Of a stretch of 64,000 nt of DNA, positions 8,258 to 17,151 are shown in pieces. The notes under the pieces are model-generated. The model was given only the letters and a program-made list of their open reading frames with translations. It did no database searches and was not told the DNA's origin. The position numbers and the translations under genes are program-made. The stretch is from Agarilytica rhodophyticola (GTDB taxonomy: Bacteria > Pseudomonadota > Gammaproteobacteria > Pseudomonadales > Cellvibrionaceae): the NCBI RefSeq assembly GCF_002157225.2, contig NZ_CP020038.1, positions 4,804,501 through 4,868,500 of the forward strand. The letters are read 5' to 3'. Numbering within the stretch: the stretch's first letter is position 1; every line of letters starts with the position of its first letter.

Positions 8258-9145
8258 TTTTTCTCCGATACATTCATCCATAGTTTTTTGCAAGCTAGTA
8301 GCATTAAAGATAATACCCAAAACAATAAATACTCAAGGTAATAGTTCAATGTATAGAAAGCATATAATATAACCTCTTCTCATTTACCTCCAAAAATCGA
8401 TCTAATTTATATTTTTAATAAGAATTTGTTAAATCCTGTAACTATATTTATTTTTAAATATTGAATTTTGACTATTTAAATAGGATCAAATAATTTTTAG
8501 AAGTTATTTAAGAGTTTATATAATTTAATATACAAGGCTTTGAAAAGTTAAGTTAATTTATACATCATAAACCTCTAAATAGCTTTATAATAAGATAGCT
8601 GTTTGTGAACCATATCTATTTAACTGTATTTAGTTGTGAGTTAAATCTACTTTTAAGATAAAGATAAAACACTATTCTTAACGCTTTGTTTAATTTTTTT
8701 ACAAAAAAGAAGGATCTGGGTTTAAATTAGAAAATTTCCAAAAGTGAGATTCGATGTTATAAGCACAATTATCTAAAGCGTCAAGATTTCAATGAGCTCT
8801 TAACTTTTGAGTATTTACAAATAAAAAGTAATACCAATACTAAATTAATTAAATTAGATAAACTAATACGCAAACCCTTTGGTAATACCAATAATGCGAT
8901 TTTGTTTAGGACAATGACGACATAACTTAATTCAGCAAGAGGTGTAAGCTACGGCTTTACAGTATAAAGCTCTATTGCTGTATAGTTTTCAGGTATCTGT
9001 TTAGATTGTTTGGAACGCTTAAATCTAACGATTTTTACTAAAGCCAGAAAAAAAGAAGCTGAAAGAATAATTTAAGTTAAGTGTCGATCTTATAAATCGA
9101 ATGGAATTATTAACGCTAATAAATTTTAATTTACATTGACAGATG
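8258..9145. other. Long AT-rich gene-free region
   Basis: There are 888 bp with very low GC and no plausible gene on either strand. It holds a 13-bp palindrome at 8879-8891 and a related half-site at about 8829-8839 (GTAATACCAAT). It probably includes the promoter of the beta-helix gene and the 3' region of the AraC gene. Confidence 0.5.
8879..8891. promoter_or_regulatory. TTGGTA-A-TACCAA palindrome (GntR-like site)
   Basis: Perfect 6-bp arms flank a central A. The shape resembles operators of FadR/UxuR-type GntR regulators. A copy with one arm mismatch lies upstream of the DUF1800 gene at 63332-63344. Binding is inferred only. Confidence 0.3.
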
Positions 9146-10033
9146 TCATTCTGACTGGGCCCACCGCTTCGGTGATTGTCCATACATACGCTTGAACTCA
9201 CGACTAAATTGAGACGAGCTTATGTAACCGACTTCCATAGCCGCCTCATTAACATTCATGCCTTCAGAGATCTTTACAGCGGCATTATTCAGCCGCATAG
9301 CTTTAATAAATTGAATGGGTGACATAGTTGTCGCCTGTTTAAATTTACGATGAAATACAGCACGACTCATTCCGACCTGTGTTGCCATATCTTCTATAGT
9401 AATGGCTTCTTGCAAATGACGCGATAAATATTCAATTGCTCGGGCGATTTCATTGCCTACACCAAATGCCTGCCTCACACAATTTCCTGCGTCCCCTTTT
9501 ATTACAGCGTAATATACTTCCCTAAGTCGACTACTCCCAAGTATTGAAGTATCGGTATGACTCTTCCCTAATTGCAATAGCCGTAATAATGCTTCTGTAA
9601 AAGTATCATCCCAACGGGCAAGGGAGATACCCTTAGGTTGTGGTTCGCCTGTTGATTTTCTAATAACACCGGCGACGCTATCCATCTCTATGGCTAACTC
9701 TGTCATCACTCTCGTATCTAAGGAAATATATACACCAATAAGAGGTTTTTTTAGTGAAGCTGCTGGCGCTCCGGTTTCTAATGGCATCAACATAGTACAA
9801 CACAGATACTGGTGGCTGCCATAAACGTACCTCTTACCATCTAGAATAGCTTCTTTAGATCCGTTTACGATAGCAACTATAGCAGGCTCATATACTGCCG
9901 GCGCACAGTGGATAGCACGCGTAACTTGAAAGAGTTTAACGCCCTTCACGCCGGTTTCAAACATTCCGTCGGCGCTTACTCTATTTTCACTTATTTTATT
10001 TTCAATTATTTTTTTAATCTGTTGTTTACTCAT
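9146..10033 (-). CDS. AraC family transcriptional regulator
   Basis: The 295-residue product from the ATG at 10033 (a TTG two codons earlier is the alternative) has an N-terminal AraC_N-type ligand domain (CAPAVYEPAIVAIVNGSKEA) and a C-terminal double HTH. The first helix pair is at about 210-250 (ITIEDMATQVGMSRAVFHRKFKQ) and the second at about 258-292 (NEAAMEVGYISSSQFSREFKRMYG). It is divergent from a short-chain dehydrogenase, a very common pairing in which the AraC protein controls its neighbour. The signal is unknown. Upstream spacing to the divergent start is 150 bp. Confidence 0.92.
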   Translation of the reverse strand: MSKQQIKKIIENKISENRVSADGMFETGVKGVKLFQVTRAIHCAPAVYEPAIVAIVNGSKEAILDGKRYVYGSHQYLCCTMLMPLETGAPAASLKKPLIGVYISLDTRVMTELAIEMDSVAGVIRKSTGEPQPKGISLARWDDTFTEALLRLLQLGKSHTDTSILGSSRLREVYYAVIKGDAGNCVRQAFGVGNEIARAIEYLSRHLQEAITIEDMATQVGMSRAVFHRKFKQATTMSPIQFIKAMRLNNAAVKISEGMNVNEAAMEVGYISSSQFSREFKRMYGQSPKRWAQSE

Positions 10034-10183
10034 ATTCAAAACTTAGCATTAAAGAATACAAAAATAAATAAATTGATACAATTAGGCAATTATTAGCGAT
10101 TATTTCGCCTATTTATATTCAAAGTCAATAATTAAAATAACCTCATTGATATTGAATGTGGATACGAAGAAAGAGCATCTATA

Positions 10184-11131
10184 ATGAGTAGAGAACACCA
10201 ACACAACATACAGGGATGGACACCTGCGCAACTTGGCTCCCTTGCAGGAAAAACATATGTTATCACTGGGGCTAACACAGGTACTGGCTTTGAAGCAACA
10301 CGAGTACTCTTATCAAAGGGCGCAAAGGTGGTGATGCTTAATCGCAACGCTGAAAAGTCGGCGCTTGCAATCACCACGCTGAAGCAAGAATTTGGCAAAA
10401 AAGCGGATGTAACGTTCGTAAAAATGGATTTAGCGGTGCTAAATTCTGTGCGAGAAGGCGCTAAGGAATTAATGGACAAGTCTTCTCGGATAGACGCCAT
10501 CATCTGCAATGCGGCTATTGCGCAAGTAGCTAAGCAAGAAATCACTGTCGACGGTTTTGAAAGCCAGCTTGGTGTAAACCACTTTGGACATTTTCTCTTG
10601 TGCGGATTACTCTTTAAAACTATTGAAAAGTCTGAAGGCCGTATTGTTGTTGTCGGTAGCAACGCTTATAAAATGGGACTGAAGAGAATTCAGTTCGAAG
10701 ACCTTAATTTTGATAAAAACTATACCGCTTGGAATTCTTATGCCCAGAGCAAACTCGCGCAGATGATGTTTGCCTATGAATTACAGCGTCGTATTGAGGC
10801 TAAAGATATAAGCATTCAAGTGCAGGTTTGCCATCCTGGGGCGTCGCGAACAAATTTACTAAAAGATACAGCCAGCACCTTTAACAAAATTGTTTGGTCG
10901 ATACTCTCCCGTATTATTGCACAGTCCGCTGAAAAAGGCTCTTGGCCTGAAGTGATGTGCGCGGTAGAAAAGAATTTAAAACCGACAACCTTATATGGTC
11001 CGACAAAGCGGGCCGAGATGGTAGGCCCCATTGGCAATTGCCCATTAGATAAGGTAGCCCTAGAACAAGAAATGGCGACTAAGCTCTGGAAAATTTCCGA
11101 GGAAAAAACATCGCTAAAATGGTCATTATAA
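10184..11131 (+). CDS. Short-chain dehydrogenase/reductase
   Basis: A 315-residue SDR of the retinol-dehydrogenase-like type. The NAD(P) loop TGANTGTG lies at 28-35, the AICNAAI strand replaces the classical NNAG, the catalytic Ser is in VVGSNAYK, and YAQSK (Tyr186/Lys190) completes the active site. Arg/Lys after the second strand (LNRNAEKS) favours NADP(H). The substrate is unknown. It is divergent from an AraC regulator that is the likely controller. The ATG lies about 8 bp after a GAAAGAG stretch. A weak GGCTC/GAGCC hairpin lies downstream at 11184-11203. Confidence 0.9.
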   Translation: MSREHQHNIQGWTPAQLGSLAGKTYVITGANTGTGFEATRVLLSKGAKVVMLNRNAEKSALAITTLKQEFGKKADVTFVKMDLAVLNSVREGAKELMDKSSRIDAIICNAAIAQVAKQEITVDGFESQLGVNHFGHFLLCGLLFKTIEKSEGRIVVVGSNAYKMGLKRIQFEDLNFDKNYTAWNSYAQSKLAQMMFAYELQRRIEAKDISIQVQVCHPGASRTNLLKDTASTFNKIVWSILSRIIAQSAEKGSWPEVMCAVEKNLKPTTLYGPTKRAEMVGPIGNCPLDKVALEQEMATKLWKISEEKTSLKWSL

Positions 11132-11244
11132 TTTTGTTGTAATAACCAGATACAGTCTAACAACACTTTTTTATTTTATAAGAGGCTCAACCATCACAGA
11201 GCCCCTTACTAATCATTTTCTATACGCTAAATTTTTTTGGAAAG

Positions 11245-12486
11245 TTAGGCAAAGTATTTTCTATCTACTACATCTAAAAATTCTTGTCGCCATTGATTAT
11301 ACAAATTATGCCTGGTAAATAAATCCGGTAGCATAGATTGGTATGAGCCTGTTACATAGAACAGATTCTGGTGTAAGGCAGCAGTATAAAAAACCTCATG
11401 GCAGGTATGCATGCCGCTGCCTACAAGGTAAGCGACGCAGGCCATAACGTATTGCTTATACTGCTCAATGTTAGCGTTATTGAGTATGTTGGGGTAAAAC
11501 GAAGCAGCAGAAGCAAGAAGAGTGCTGGTAGTTCCAGAGGCTGATGCACTAAAGTTGAGGTTGTGGTTATTTAAATCTTGCGCGTAAGCCGCATTTAAAT
11601 TTTGATTGATCTGGAACTGATTAATACCTCGTCGTCGCATCATCTTATCAGGACAAACGATCCCGTAACTGCCATGGCCATTATTTGCTACTCCCGCACG
11701 AGAGAGTGCGCGTATTCCTTCAGCCGGTCTTGTTGTTCCCACGAGCCCCGGTAAGTCCACAGGTGTAGCGTTAGGATTAGCATTAGTACGGCCTCTTCCG
11801 TTGGCGCCGTTATTATTATCGAACCATGCTTCTCTAAGCCCAAGTCTCGTCGCTTCAGCCCTCGTGGTATTGGCGATATGAGACCCAGGTACCCTACTTT
11901 CCATTGTCACATACACTTCAAAAAATACATCAAACAGGTTCATTTTTCTCGGTAGATCGTCTCCTGCCAGAATTCCGAGCCATCGTGCAAATTTGCCCAG
12001 TGGGCCGGCGGCAGGAGCATTCATACCGGGCCCAAAATGGCGACCAAAACTTGTAGGACTATGCAAATGCCTTCCGGCTTGACTCGCTACAGTTTGTACA
12101 TTAGCGCCGACCTGGGTTGTCGCTCCCCAAGAGCGCTGTGTTAACAATGGTTGATTTGGGTTCGGCGTCGGCAAAGTAAATATAAACTGTCGGATTCCCG
12201 GTCTCACGTTTTCAACGGCAGGACGAGTGAACGCAGGGTTGTCGATCATTATCATTCCAAGAGCAGAATCACAATATTTTCGACGTAACTTGTATTCTTG
12301 AATGGTGTATGGACGGATGTAAGGCGCAGCCGCCGCAATTTGCCCACGGTCTGCTAATGTTCCATAGATTAATTCACCTGTGGACCGTTTGATTCCTATG
12401 GCACGATGGAAAAAAGGAATCGTTGGAACATTCTGAACAACGCTGTAATAGTTTGGAGAATTTTGATCAAATAATTTGTAATCCAT
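11245..12486 (-). CDS. Unrecognised 413-residue protein
   Basis: The start is placed at 12486 (MDYKLFDQNSPNYYSV) because AAGGGA lies about 7 bp upstream. The open frame continues to 12531 without a better signal. I recognise no family. Visible features are no signal peptide or membrane helix, an Asn/Ala/Gly-rich middle (WFDNNNGANGRGRTNANPNA), a His/Gly patch (GRHLHSPTSFGRHFGPG) and a C-terminal GSGMHTCHEVFYTAALHQN block (about 355-373) whose HxxHE arrangement could bind metal. Gene-poor flanks (0.55 kb on one side) and lack of operon partners suggest an accessory gene. A secreted effector or toxin is possible but unproven. Confidence 0.6.
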   Translation of the reverse strand: MDYKLFDQNSPNYYSVVQNVPTIPFFHRAIGIKRSTGELIYGTLADRGQIAAAAPYIRPYTIQEYKLRRKYCDSALGMIMIDNPAFTRPAVENVRPGIRQFIFTLPTPNPNQPLLTQRSWGATTQVGANVQTVASQAGRHLHSPTSFGRHFGPGMNAPAAGPLGKFARWLGILAGDDLPRKMNLFDVFFEVYVTMESRVPGSHIANTTRAEATRLGLREAWFDNNNGANGRGRTNANPNATPVDLPGLVGTTRPAEGIRALSRAGVANNGHGSYGIVCPDKMMRRRGINQFQINQNLNAAYAQDLNNHNLNFSASASGTTSTLLASAASFYPNILNNANIEQYKQYVMACVAYLVGSGMHTCHEVFYTAALHQNLFYVTGSYQSMLPDLFTRHNLYNQWRQEFLDVVDRKYFA

Positions 12487-13038
12487 GGGGAATCCCTTAA
12501 AAATATTTATATCTATAGTTCTAAATTTCAATTAATAGTCAGATGTAACACCCTGCTATATGCTCAAAGTGAAGACTGCATCAGATGTTGTGATGATAGT
12601 TACGCGGGCACCTCGAAAAAGTTGTAGCGTTTATGAAATTTCTCAAATCTTTATTTAACACGTTAAATTGATGACTAATTAATGTGAACCGACCTACATA
12701 AAAAATGATGAAAAGGACGCAAAGTCTATTTTTGAATGATGTTTTTTTAAACTTTTACAAAAGACTTAATTCAGTGCGATGCAGCTGTTTTACGTGTGTT
12801 GTTAGAAAAAACGATGATGTAGAAAAAGTTTTAGAGGTAAAGCGTTTATAAATCATTAATAACTTACTAAAGCTCGATATTTTAAATCAGATTTTTTCAT
12901 TTTTTAAAATAGCTTTATTCATACTAGGCTGCTCGTTTTTGTTAACAAGCCGTTTGTATTAACAATACTTAACATTATGATAGGTATAGGAATACCGAGT
13001 TCATAAATGATGTCGGTATTAAATTATAGAGCCTACCT
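12487..13038. other. AT-rich intergenic region with hairpin
   Basis: There are 552 bp without a gene. An 8-bp hairpin (12991-12998 with 13013-13020, AATACCGA/TCGGTATT) lies just beyond the lysR stop and could act as its 3' end. The rest is featureless AT-rich DNA upstream of the unrecognised gene. Confidence 0.45.
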
Positions 13039-13935
13039 TCAGTATATAATCCCAGCAAGTTTGTTGTGATCTGCTTTTATTTCAGATTCAATAAAGTCAA
13101 AAAACGAACGTACTCTTCCTGAATTAATTAAATCACGATGGCTTATCATCCATAAACCAACGTTAGCCGATTCGAGTTCCATATCAATGCGTTGAAGTTT
13201 GTCAGACGCTTCGCCAACAAAGCAAGGAAGGTAAGCCAAGCCCATGCAACGTTCTGCTAAAAGAGCTAGCGCTTCAAAAGAATCCGCTCTCAACACAACA
13301 TTATAAGGATTAAGTATATCTTCCACTTGCCGGGCGACTTTGCCACCACTCATTTCCGAGGAAAGTCCCAGCCAATGAGCCGCTTCAATTGGCTTAGGCC
13401 CGTGCAAACTGTTGATGTAAGTGGGCGATCCGTACACACCGAAGGCAAGGTCACATAGCCGCTTGCCAAATAAATTTTCAGGGATGGCGATACCTGGCCT
13501 AATAGCAACATCCGCATCTAGCACACTCAGATCTAATAAGCGGGCGGTGATACTTAGTTCCAATTTGATTTTGGGATAAGCCTGATGAAATCTGCTCAAG
13601 TGGCGTTCTAGAATTAAGCGCAAGAGAGTGTCGGTAGTGGTTAGCTTCAGTGTTCCCTCTAATTTCATCTCTTGGCCAAATACCTTTCGCTCCAATGTTT
13701 TGACGGTAGTTTCTATCATAAGGGCGGCATCTAACAACTCCTTACCTTCGGGCGTTAGCTTGTACCCCGTCGGCAACTTATGAAATACCCGCAACTTATG
13801 ACGATGCTCAAAGCCATTAAGCCGCCTGAGCACCGTACTGTGATTTACCCCCAAAGCTCGCGCGGCAGCGGCAACAGACCCGGCATTGGCCACGGTGAGT
13901 ACATATTGTAAGTCATCCCATCTTATGCTGTGCAT
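13039..13935 (-). CDS. LysR family transcriptional regulator
   Basis: The 298-residue product has the N-terminal winged HTH (WDDLQYVLTVANAGSVAAAARALGVNHSTVLRRLNGFEHRH) and a LysR_substrate effector domain from about residue 90 (LKLTTTDTLLRLILERHLSRF). The VNHSTVLRRL wording is typical of the branch that includes small aromatic or peroxide-type sensors, but the ligand cannot be told. It is divergent from the cytochrome c'/b561/SIP cluster. A GCATA-N5-TATGC palindrome lies 5 bp before its own start, fitting autoregulation. Confidence 0.92.
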   Translation of the reverse strand: MHSIRWDDLQYVLTVANAGSVAAAARALGVNHSTVLRRLNGFEHRHKLRVFHKLPTGYKLTPEGKELLDAALMIETTVKTLERKVFGQEMKLEGTLKLTTTDTLLRLILERHLSRFHQAYPKIKLELSITARLLDLSVLDADVAIRPGIAIPENLFGKRLCDLAFGVYGSPTYINSLHGPKPIEAAHWLGLSSEMSGGKVARQVEDILNPYNVVLRADSFEALALLAERCMGLAYLPCFVGEASDKLQRIDMELESANVGLWMISHRDLINSGRVRSFFDFIESEIKADHNKLAGIIY

Positions 13936-13939
13936 TTTT

Positions 13940-13991
13940 GCATACCAACTATGCTTATTTGGTGAATTTACTGCGTAAATAATATAGGCAT
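13940..13991. promoter_or_regulatory. LysR-type operator cluster
   Basis: GCATA-N5-TATGC spans 13940-13954 and TTTAC-TGC-GTAAA spans 13967-13979. A GCATA half-site is at 13987-13991. All lie between lysR and the divergent cytochrome c' gene, where LysR proteins usually bind. Confidence 0.45.
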
Positions 13992-14046
13992 ACTAGTTGA
14001 GTAGGCGAGACTTATTCAAATTAATTTTCTATATAAGGTGACGAAA

Positions 14047-14514
14047 TTGAACAAAGCGTTAGTAAAAGTTTTTAGCATATTGCTATTGAGCATAAGTCAG
14101 TTGGCAGTATCAGCAGAGCAATTTGAAGCACAAATCCAAGCACGCCAAGCTTTTATGCAAGTGCTTAAATTCAATATCGGCATTCTTGGCGACATGGCTA
14201 AAGGCAATCGCGATTATGATGCTAAATTAGCCGAAAGTTCTGCGAAGAATATTCACGCAGCATCATTAATGGATAACAGTGCCATGTGGCCTCAAGGCTC
14301 CGATAACGCTGCAAAGTTAGCGGTTAAAACAGATGCATTACCACAAGTCTGGTCAAACTACCCAGGTGTTGTAGAAAAGCATACCGCGTGGATTGAAGCA
14401 TCTGCTTCGCTTTCTGCAAATGCAGGCAAAGGCCTGGATAAGCTTCGTCAACACATCGGTGCGGTAGGTAAATCCTGCCAAGGTTGCCACAAAAGTTTTA
14501 GAGCAGATAAATAA
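14047..14514 (+). CDS. Cytochrome c' (class II c-type cytochrome)
   Basis: I prefer the TTG at 14047 because AAGGTG lies 6 bp before it; a GTG three codons earlier would overlap that signal. The 155-residue precursor has a Sec signal peptide ending near LAVSAEQ. It is a four-helix protein with the haem motif CQGCH at about 144-148, close to the C-terminus as in cytochrome c'. Such periplasmic proteins bind NO or pass electrons. The stop overlaps the next ATG (TAATG), so it is translationally coupled to the cytochrome b561 gene, a likely electron partner. Confidence 0.9.
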   Translation: MNKALVKVFSILLLSISQLAVSAEQFEAQIQARQAFMQVLKFNIGILGDMAKGNRDYDAKLAESSAKNIHAASLMDNSAMWPQGSDNAAKLAVKTDALPQVWSNYPGVVEKHTAWIEASASLSANAGKGLDKLRQHIGAVGKSCQGCHKSFRADK

Positions 14515-15188
14515 TGAAACCCGGTAATAGCCCCTCAACCAAGGTATGGGACTTGCCAACGCGATTGTGGCACTGGTCATTAGCAAGTTTATTCGTATTT
14601 CTTATAGTTAGCGCTGAACTAGGCGGCCAGCTCATGCGTTATCATATTTTGAGCGGCTGTTTACTCTCCGGGTTGATAATATTTCGTGTGATATGGGGTT
14701 TTGGGGGCGGCCACCACGCCAGATTTAGCTATTTTGTGCGAACACCTAAAGTCGTGCTTAAATATCTACAAGGTGTAATCCAGGGAAAGCCCTCCGCTTA
14801 TTTAGGCCATAACCCGGCTGGGGCAATCATGGTACTGGTACTGATACTCACACTTAGTGTGCAAACAATCAGCGGCTTAGTAACCACTGATGACATACTA
14901 TGGAGTGGTCCACTTTATCGCTGGGCAAACGACAACATCGCTGAGCTAGGCGGAGCAATACATAATACCATGGGAATCGCACTTAAAGCGCTAGTAGCAC
15001 TTCACATCCTCGCCGTGTTGGTACATCAATATTACCTTAAAGAGCCCATTGTCGGCGCAATGCTACACGGCTATAAACCACTATCTAATACCAATAAGCC
15101 TGAAGCCGATAAACACTACTTAACCCTTGGCTTCGCACTATCGTTGTCAGGCTTGTGGGTCGCATGGCTCTGGTCAATGCCCTTATAA
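14514..15188 (+). CDS. Cytochrome b561-type membrane protein
   Basis: A 224-residue inner-membrane protein with about five helices. Haem-ligand candidates are His in PTRLWHWSLASLFVFL, MRYHILSGCLL, IHNTMGIALKALVALHILAV and VHQYYL. This is the Ni/Fe-hydrogenase-type or prokaryotic cytochrome b561 family, which commonly sits beside cytochrome c' genes and passes electrons across the membrane. It overlaps the upstream gene by one base. A ferri-siderophore or NO-related electron path is a possible role, suggested by the SIP-type gene that follows after a gap of about 80 bp. Confidence 0.9.
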   Translation: MKPGNSPSTKVWDLPTRLWHWSLASLFVFLIVSAELGGQLMRYHILSGCLLSGLIIFRVIWGFGGGHHARFSYFVRTPKVVLKYLQGVIQGKPSAYLGHNPAGAIMVLVLILTLSVQTISGLVTTDDILWSGPLYRWANDNIAELGGAIHNTMGIALKALVALHILAVLVHQYYLKEPIVGAMLHGYKPLSNTNKPEADKHYLTLGFALSLSGLWVAWLWSMPL

Positions 15189-15267
15189 ACCCCACCCTTA
15201 TAAACCTTAACACGTGTAAGAATTGGCTTTTAATAATACTCAGGAAAACATATTTTTTGGAATCATA

Positions 15268-16002
15268 ATGAAAATTTTTGTCAAACAAAAAACCTATATT
15301 ACCCCCCATTTATTAAGAATAACTTTCAAAGGAAATGCCTTAGCGGAATTTCCAGCCGATGCACAAGGCGGCTACATTAAATTATTGTTCGAATCAGACC
15401 ATCGCGCCAAACCAGAAATGAGAACCTACACCATTCGTCACATAGACCACCAACAACAGACCATAGAAGTAGATTTTGTCGCACATGGTGATCAAGGCCT
15501 AGCATCCCGTTGGGCACAGACATGTACCATTGGTAGCGCGTTGGAAATTCGCGGACCAGGGCCACGAAAATTAGCCAACCCACAAGCGGATTGGTACTTT
15601 TTTATCGGAGACCTATCCTCATTACCCGCCATCAATGTAAACCTGGAACACCTCCAGGAAAACGCCGTCGGATACGTGATGATAGTCGTGGATAACGACT
15701 CAGACATTCACCCTGTAAATACCCCCAAAGGGGTAGTAGTCGAATGGATTAAAACAAGTAATAACGCAGAAAATCGCGCAAAAACTGTGATGGACACGGT
15801 TGCGAAAAAAAACTGGTTAAATGGCGACTGCGCCGTATGGCTGGCCGGCGAATTTACAATGGTCAAACACCTCAAAACCTACTTTCGTGACCATAGAAAA
15901 ATAGAAAAACAAAACGCCTACTATTCCAGTTATTGGAAACAAGGACTTACAGAGCCGGATCATAAAAAGGAAAAACAAACGGTTATGTTATCTGATGCTT
16001 AA
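15268..16002 (+). CDS. Siderophore-interacting protein (SIP) ferric reductase
   Basis: I start at the ATG at 15268 (MKIFVKQKTYITPHLLRITF), with TTGGAA upstream; a TTG 45 bp earlier lacks a signal. The 244-residue protein has the SIP/ViuB FAD-binding motif MRTYTIRHID (about 51-60), a GHGDQG-like VAHGDQGLASRWA segment, FIGDLSSLPAI (the GDETALPAI block) and a C-terminal VWLAGEF plus YSSYWKQGL ending. Family members reduce ferric siderophores with NADPH or NADH in the cytoplasm. It follows cytochrome c' and b561 on the same strand, forming a likely redox cluster under the LysR gene. Confidence 0.92.
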   Translation: MKIFVKQKTYITPHLLRITFKGNALAEFPADAQGGYIKLLFESDHRAKPEMRTYTIRHIDHQQQTIEVDFVAHGDQGLASRWAQTCTIGSALEIRGPGPRKLANPQADWYFFIGDLSSLPAINVNLEHLQENAVGYVMIVVDNDSDIHPVNTPKGVVVEWIKTSNNAENRAKTVMDTVAKKNWLNGDCAVWLAGEFTMVKHLKTYFRDHRKIEKQNAYYSSYWKQGLTEPDHKKEKQTVMLSDA

Positions 16003-16360
16003 GTTTTTTATGGCCGTGCAGCTGTAAAGAACCGAACTTTCGTAAAAAGATACCGCCATTGCCTTAACGTTAAACAAATCAACGGTTTCCCGTTATGCCA
16101 AGCAAGCACAGCATGAAGGATTGCTTTAACCGGTTCTTCACCGGTTGCCAAGTTACATTTTTATGGCTGAGGGTGTCTCACCTAAATATACCCTGTCTGT
16201 ATTCTACCAAATCCGGTAATCTTACCCCTTTTACTTGTGGCTCTAGATCAAACTAATCACACCCCAGTTAAGAGTGTTGAAAACGATGAAATTAATTTAG
16301 GTCTTTGTAATTGTATGACATTATTTAAGCCTACATGCGAGAGCCTATGATTTGTGAGAT
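16003..16360. other. Structured intergenic region
   Basis: There are 358 bp without a gene. Two small hairpins sit close together: AACGG-TTTC-CCGTT (16081-16094) and AACCGGT-TCTTC-ACCGGTT (16128-16146). TTAACGTTAA lies just before them. Neither hairpin has a T-run, so this could be a structured RNA or recombination site rather than a terminator. No att duplication of the nearby tRNA was seen. Confidence 0.35.
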
Positions 16361-16666
16361 TCACAGGTTATCGATCATCTCATCCCATATTGGCTCAAAC
16401 CCAGCATCACACACAAATGATCCCGCTTCATAGTGCAAGTCAGGGATCACAGCACTGCCAATTTCTACAGGGAATTGTTTACCTGATTTTTCGTCAGCAA
16501 GCCGCTGATCTAATAGCACAGGAATAAAGTCGCAAAATGTTTTAGCGTCTTGCTCTGTACTTATCCCCTTGTCCATTATCGTAATGATATCGCCATAACC
16601 GAGCGACTCAGCGTAATACCGGAGAAAGTCATTAATATAGTCGTAATGATAGGGCTTAAAGCTCAT
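16361..16666 (-). CDS. Putative immunity/antitoxin protein
   Basis: A 101-residue acidic, soluble protein (MSFKPYHYDYINDFLRYYAE...) with no signal peptide and no family I recognise. Its ATG overlaps the stop of the upstream Tse2-like gene by four bases (ATGA at 16663-16666), so the two are translated together. Small acidic partners downstream of ADP-ribosyltransferase-type toxins are usually immunity proteins or antitoxins. It does not look like the Pseudomonas Tsi2 sequence as I remember it. The function is inferred from position only. Confidence 0.6.
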   Translation of the reverse strand: MSFKPYHYDYINDFLRYYAESLGYGDIITIMDKGISTEQDAKTFCDFIPVLLDQRLADEKSGKQFPVEIGSAVIPDLHYEAGSFVCDAGFEPIWDEMIDNL

Positions 16667-17151
16667 AGCACTTTCCCTCCTGAAGTAATTTTCTGCATTC
16701 TATCAGCAACCCACAGTAATTTTTGCCGGAGTTGCGAAACATGCATTCTTTCCGTTACGGTTAAAAAGTAGTGGCCTTTTGCTTTGGAGCTTGAAGAGCG
16801 GTCTTGCTCAAATTTTAGTCCAGGCGGCAAGTCAGCGCCCGACAGTACCCAATACACATCCGGCGTTCGCTCAACACCACGAGAGAACATTTTGTAAACG
16901 CTGCTTAGATGCTTCCAAGTACCGGAAAAAGACAAGCCTTTTTGTTCATGAGGTAAAACCCAAACGCCGTCAACATCAAATAAGTAGTCACGGTAACGGA
17001 CACCGTGCGTATTGGCATTGTGGGTATCATCCTCGCGGTAAAGTGTTGGATGCTCACCATCGCGAATAGGTCTTGCCCTAAACCCGTCAAATTGTTTTAT
17101 ATAGTCCCGTAATTCAACCAGACTTTTAAACTGATTTATCTCTGACTCCAT
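16663..17151 (-). CDS. Tse2-like ADP-ribosyltransferase-fold toxin
   Basis: The 162-residue product resembles Pseudomonas Tse2 over most of its length as I remember that sequence. It shows NTHGVRYRDYLFDVDGVWVL (48-67), GLSFSGTW (72-79, the Tse2 GTS-type loop), YWVLSGADLPPGLKFEQD (100-117), GHYFLTVTERM (126-136) and a closing amphipathic helix. Tse2 is a cytoplasmic NAD-dependent toxin with an ADP-ribosyltransferase fold, delivered by type VI secretion. Here there is no delivery domain or signal peptide, so it may act as a plain toxin-antitoxin module or as a cargo effector. AAGGAAAG precedes the ATG. The downstream gene overlaps by 4 bp. Confidence 0.75.
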   Translation of the reverse strand: MESEINQFKSLVELRDYIKQFDGFRARPIRDGEHPTLYREDDTHNANTHGVRYRDYLFDVDGVWVLPHEQKGLSFSGTWKHLSSVYKMFSRGVERTPDVYWVLSGADLPPGLKFEQDRSSSSKAKGHYFLTVTERMHVSQLRQKLLWVADRMQKITSGGKVL

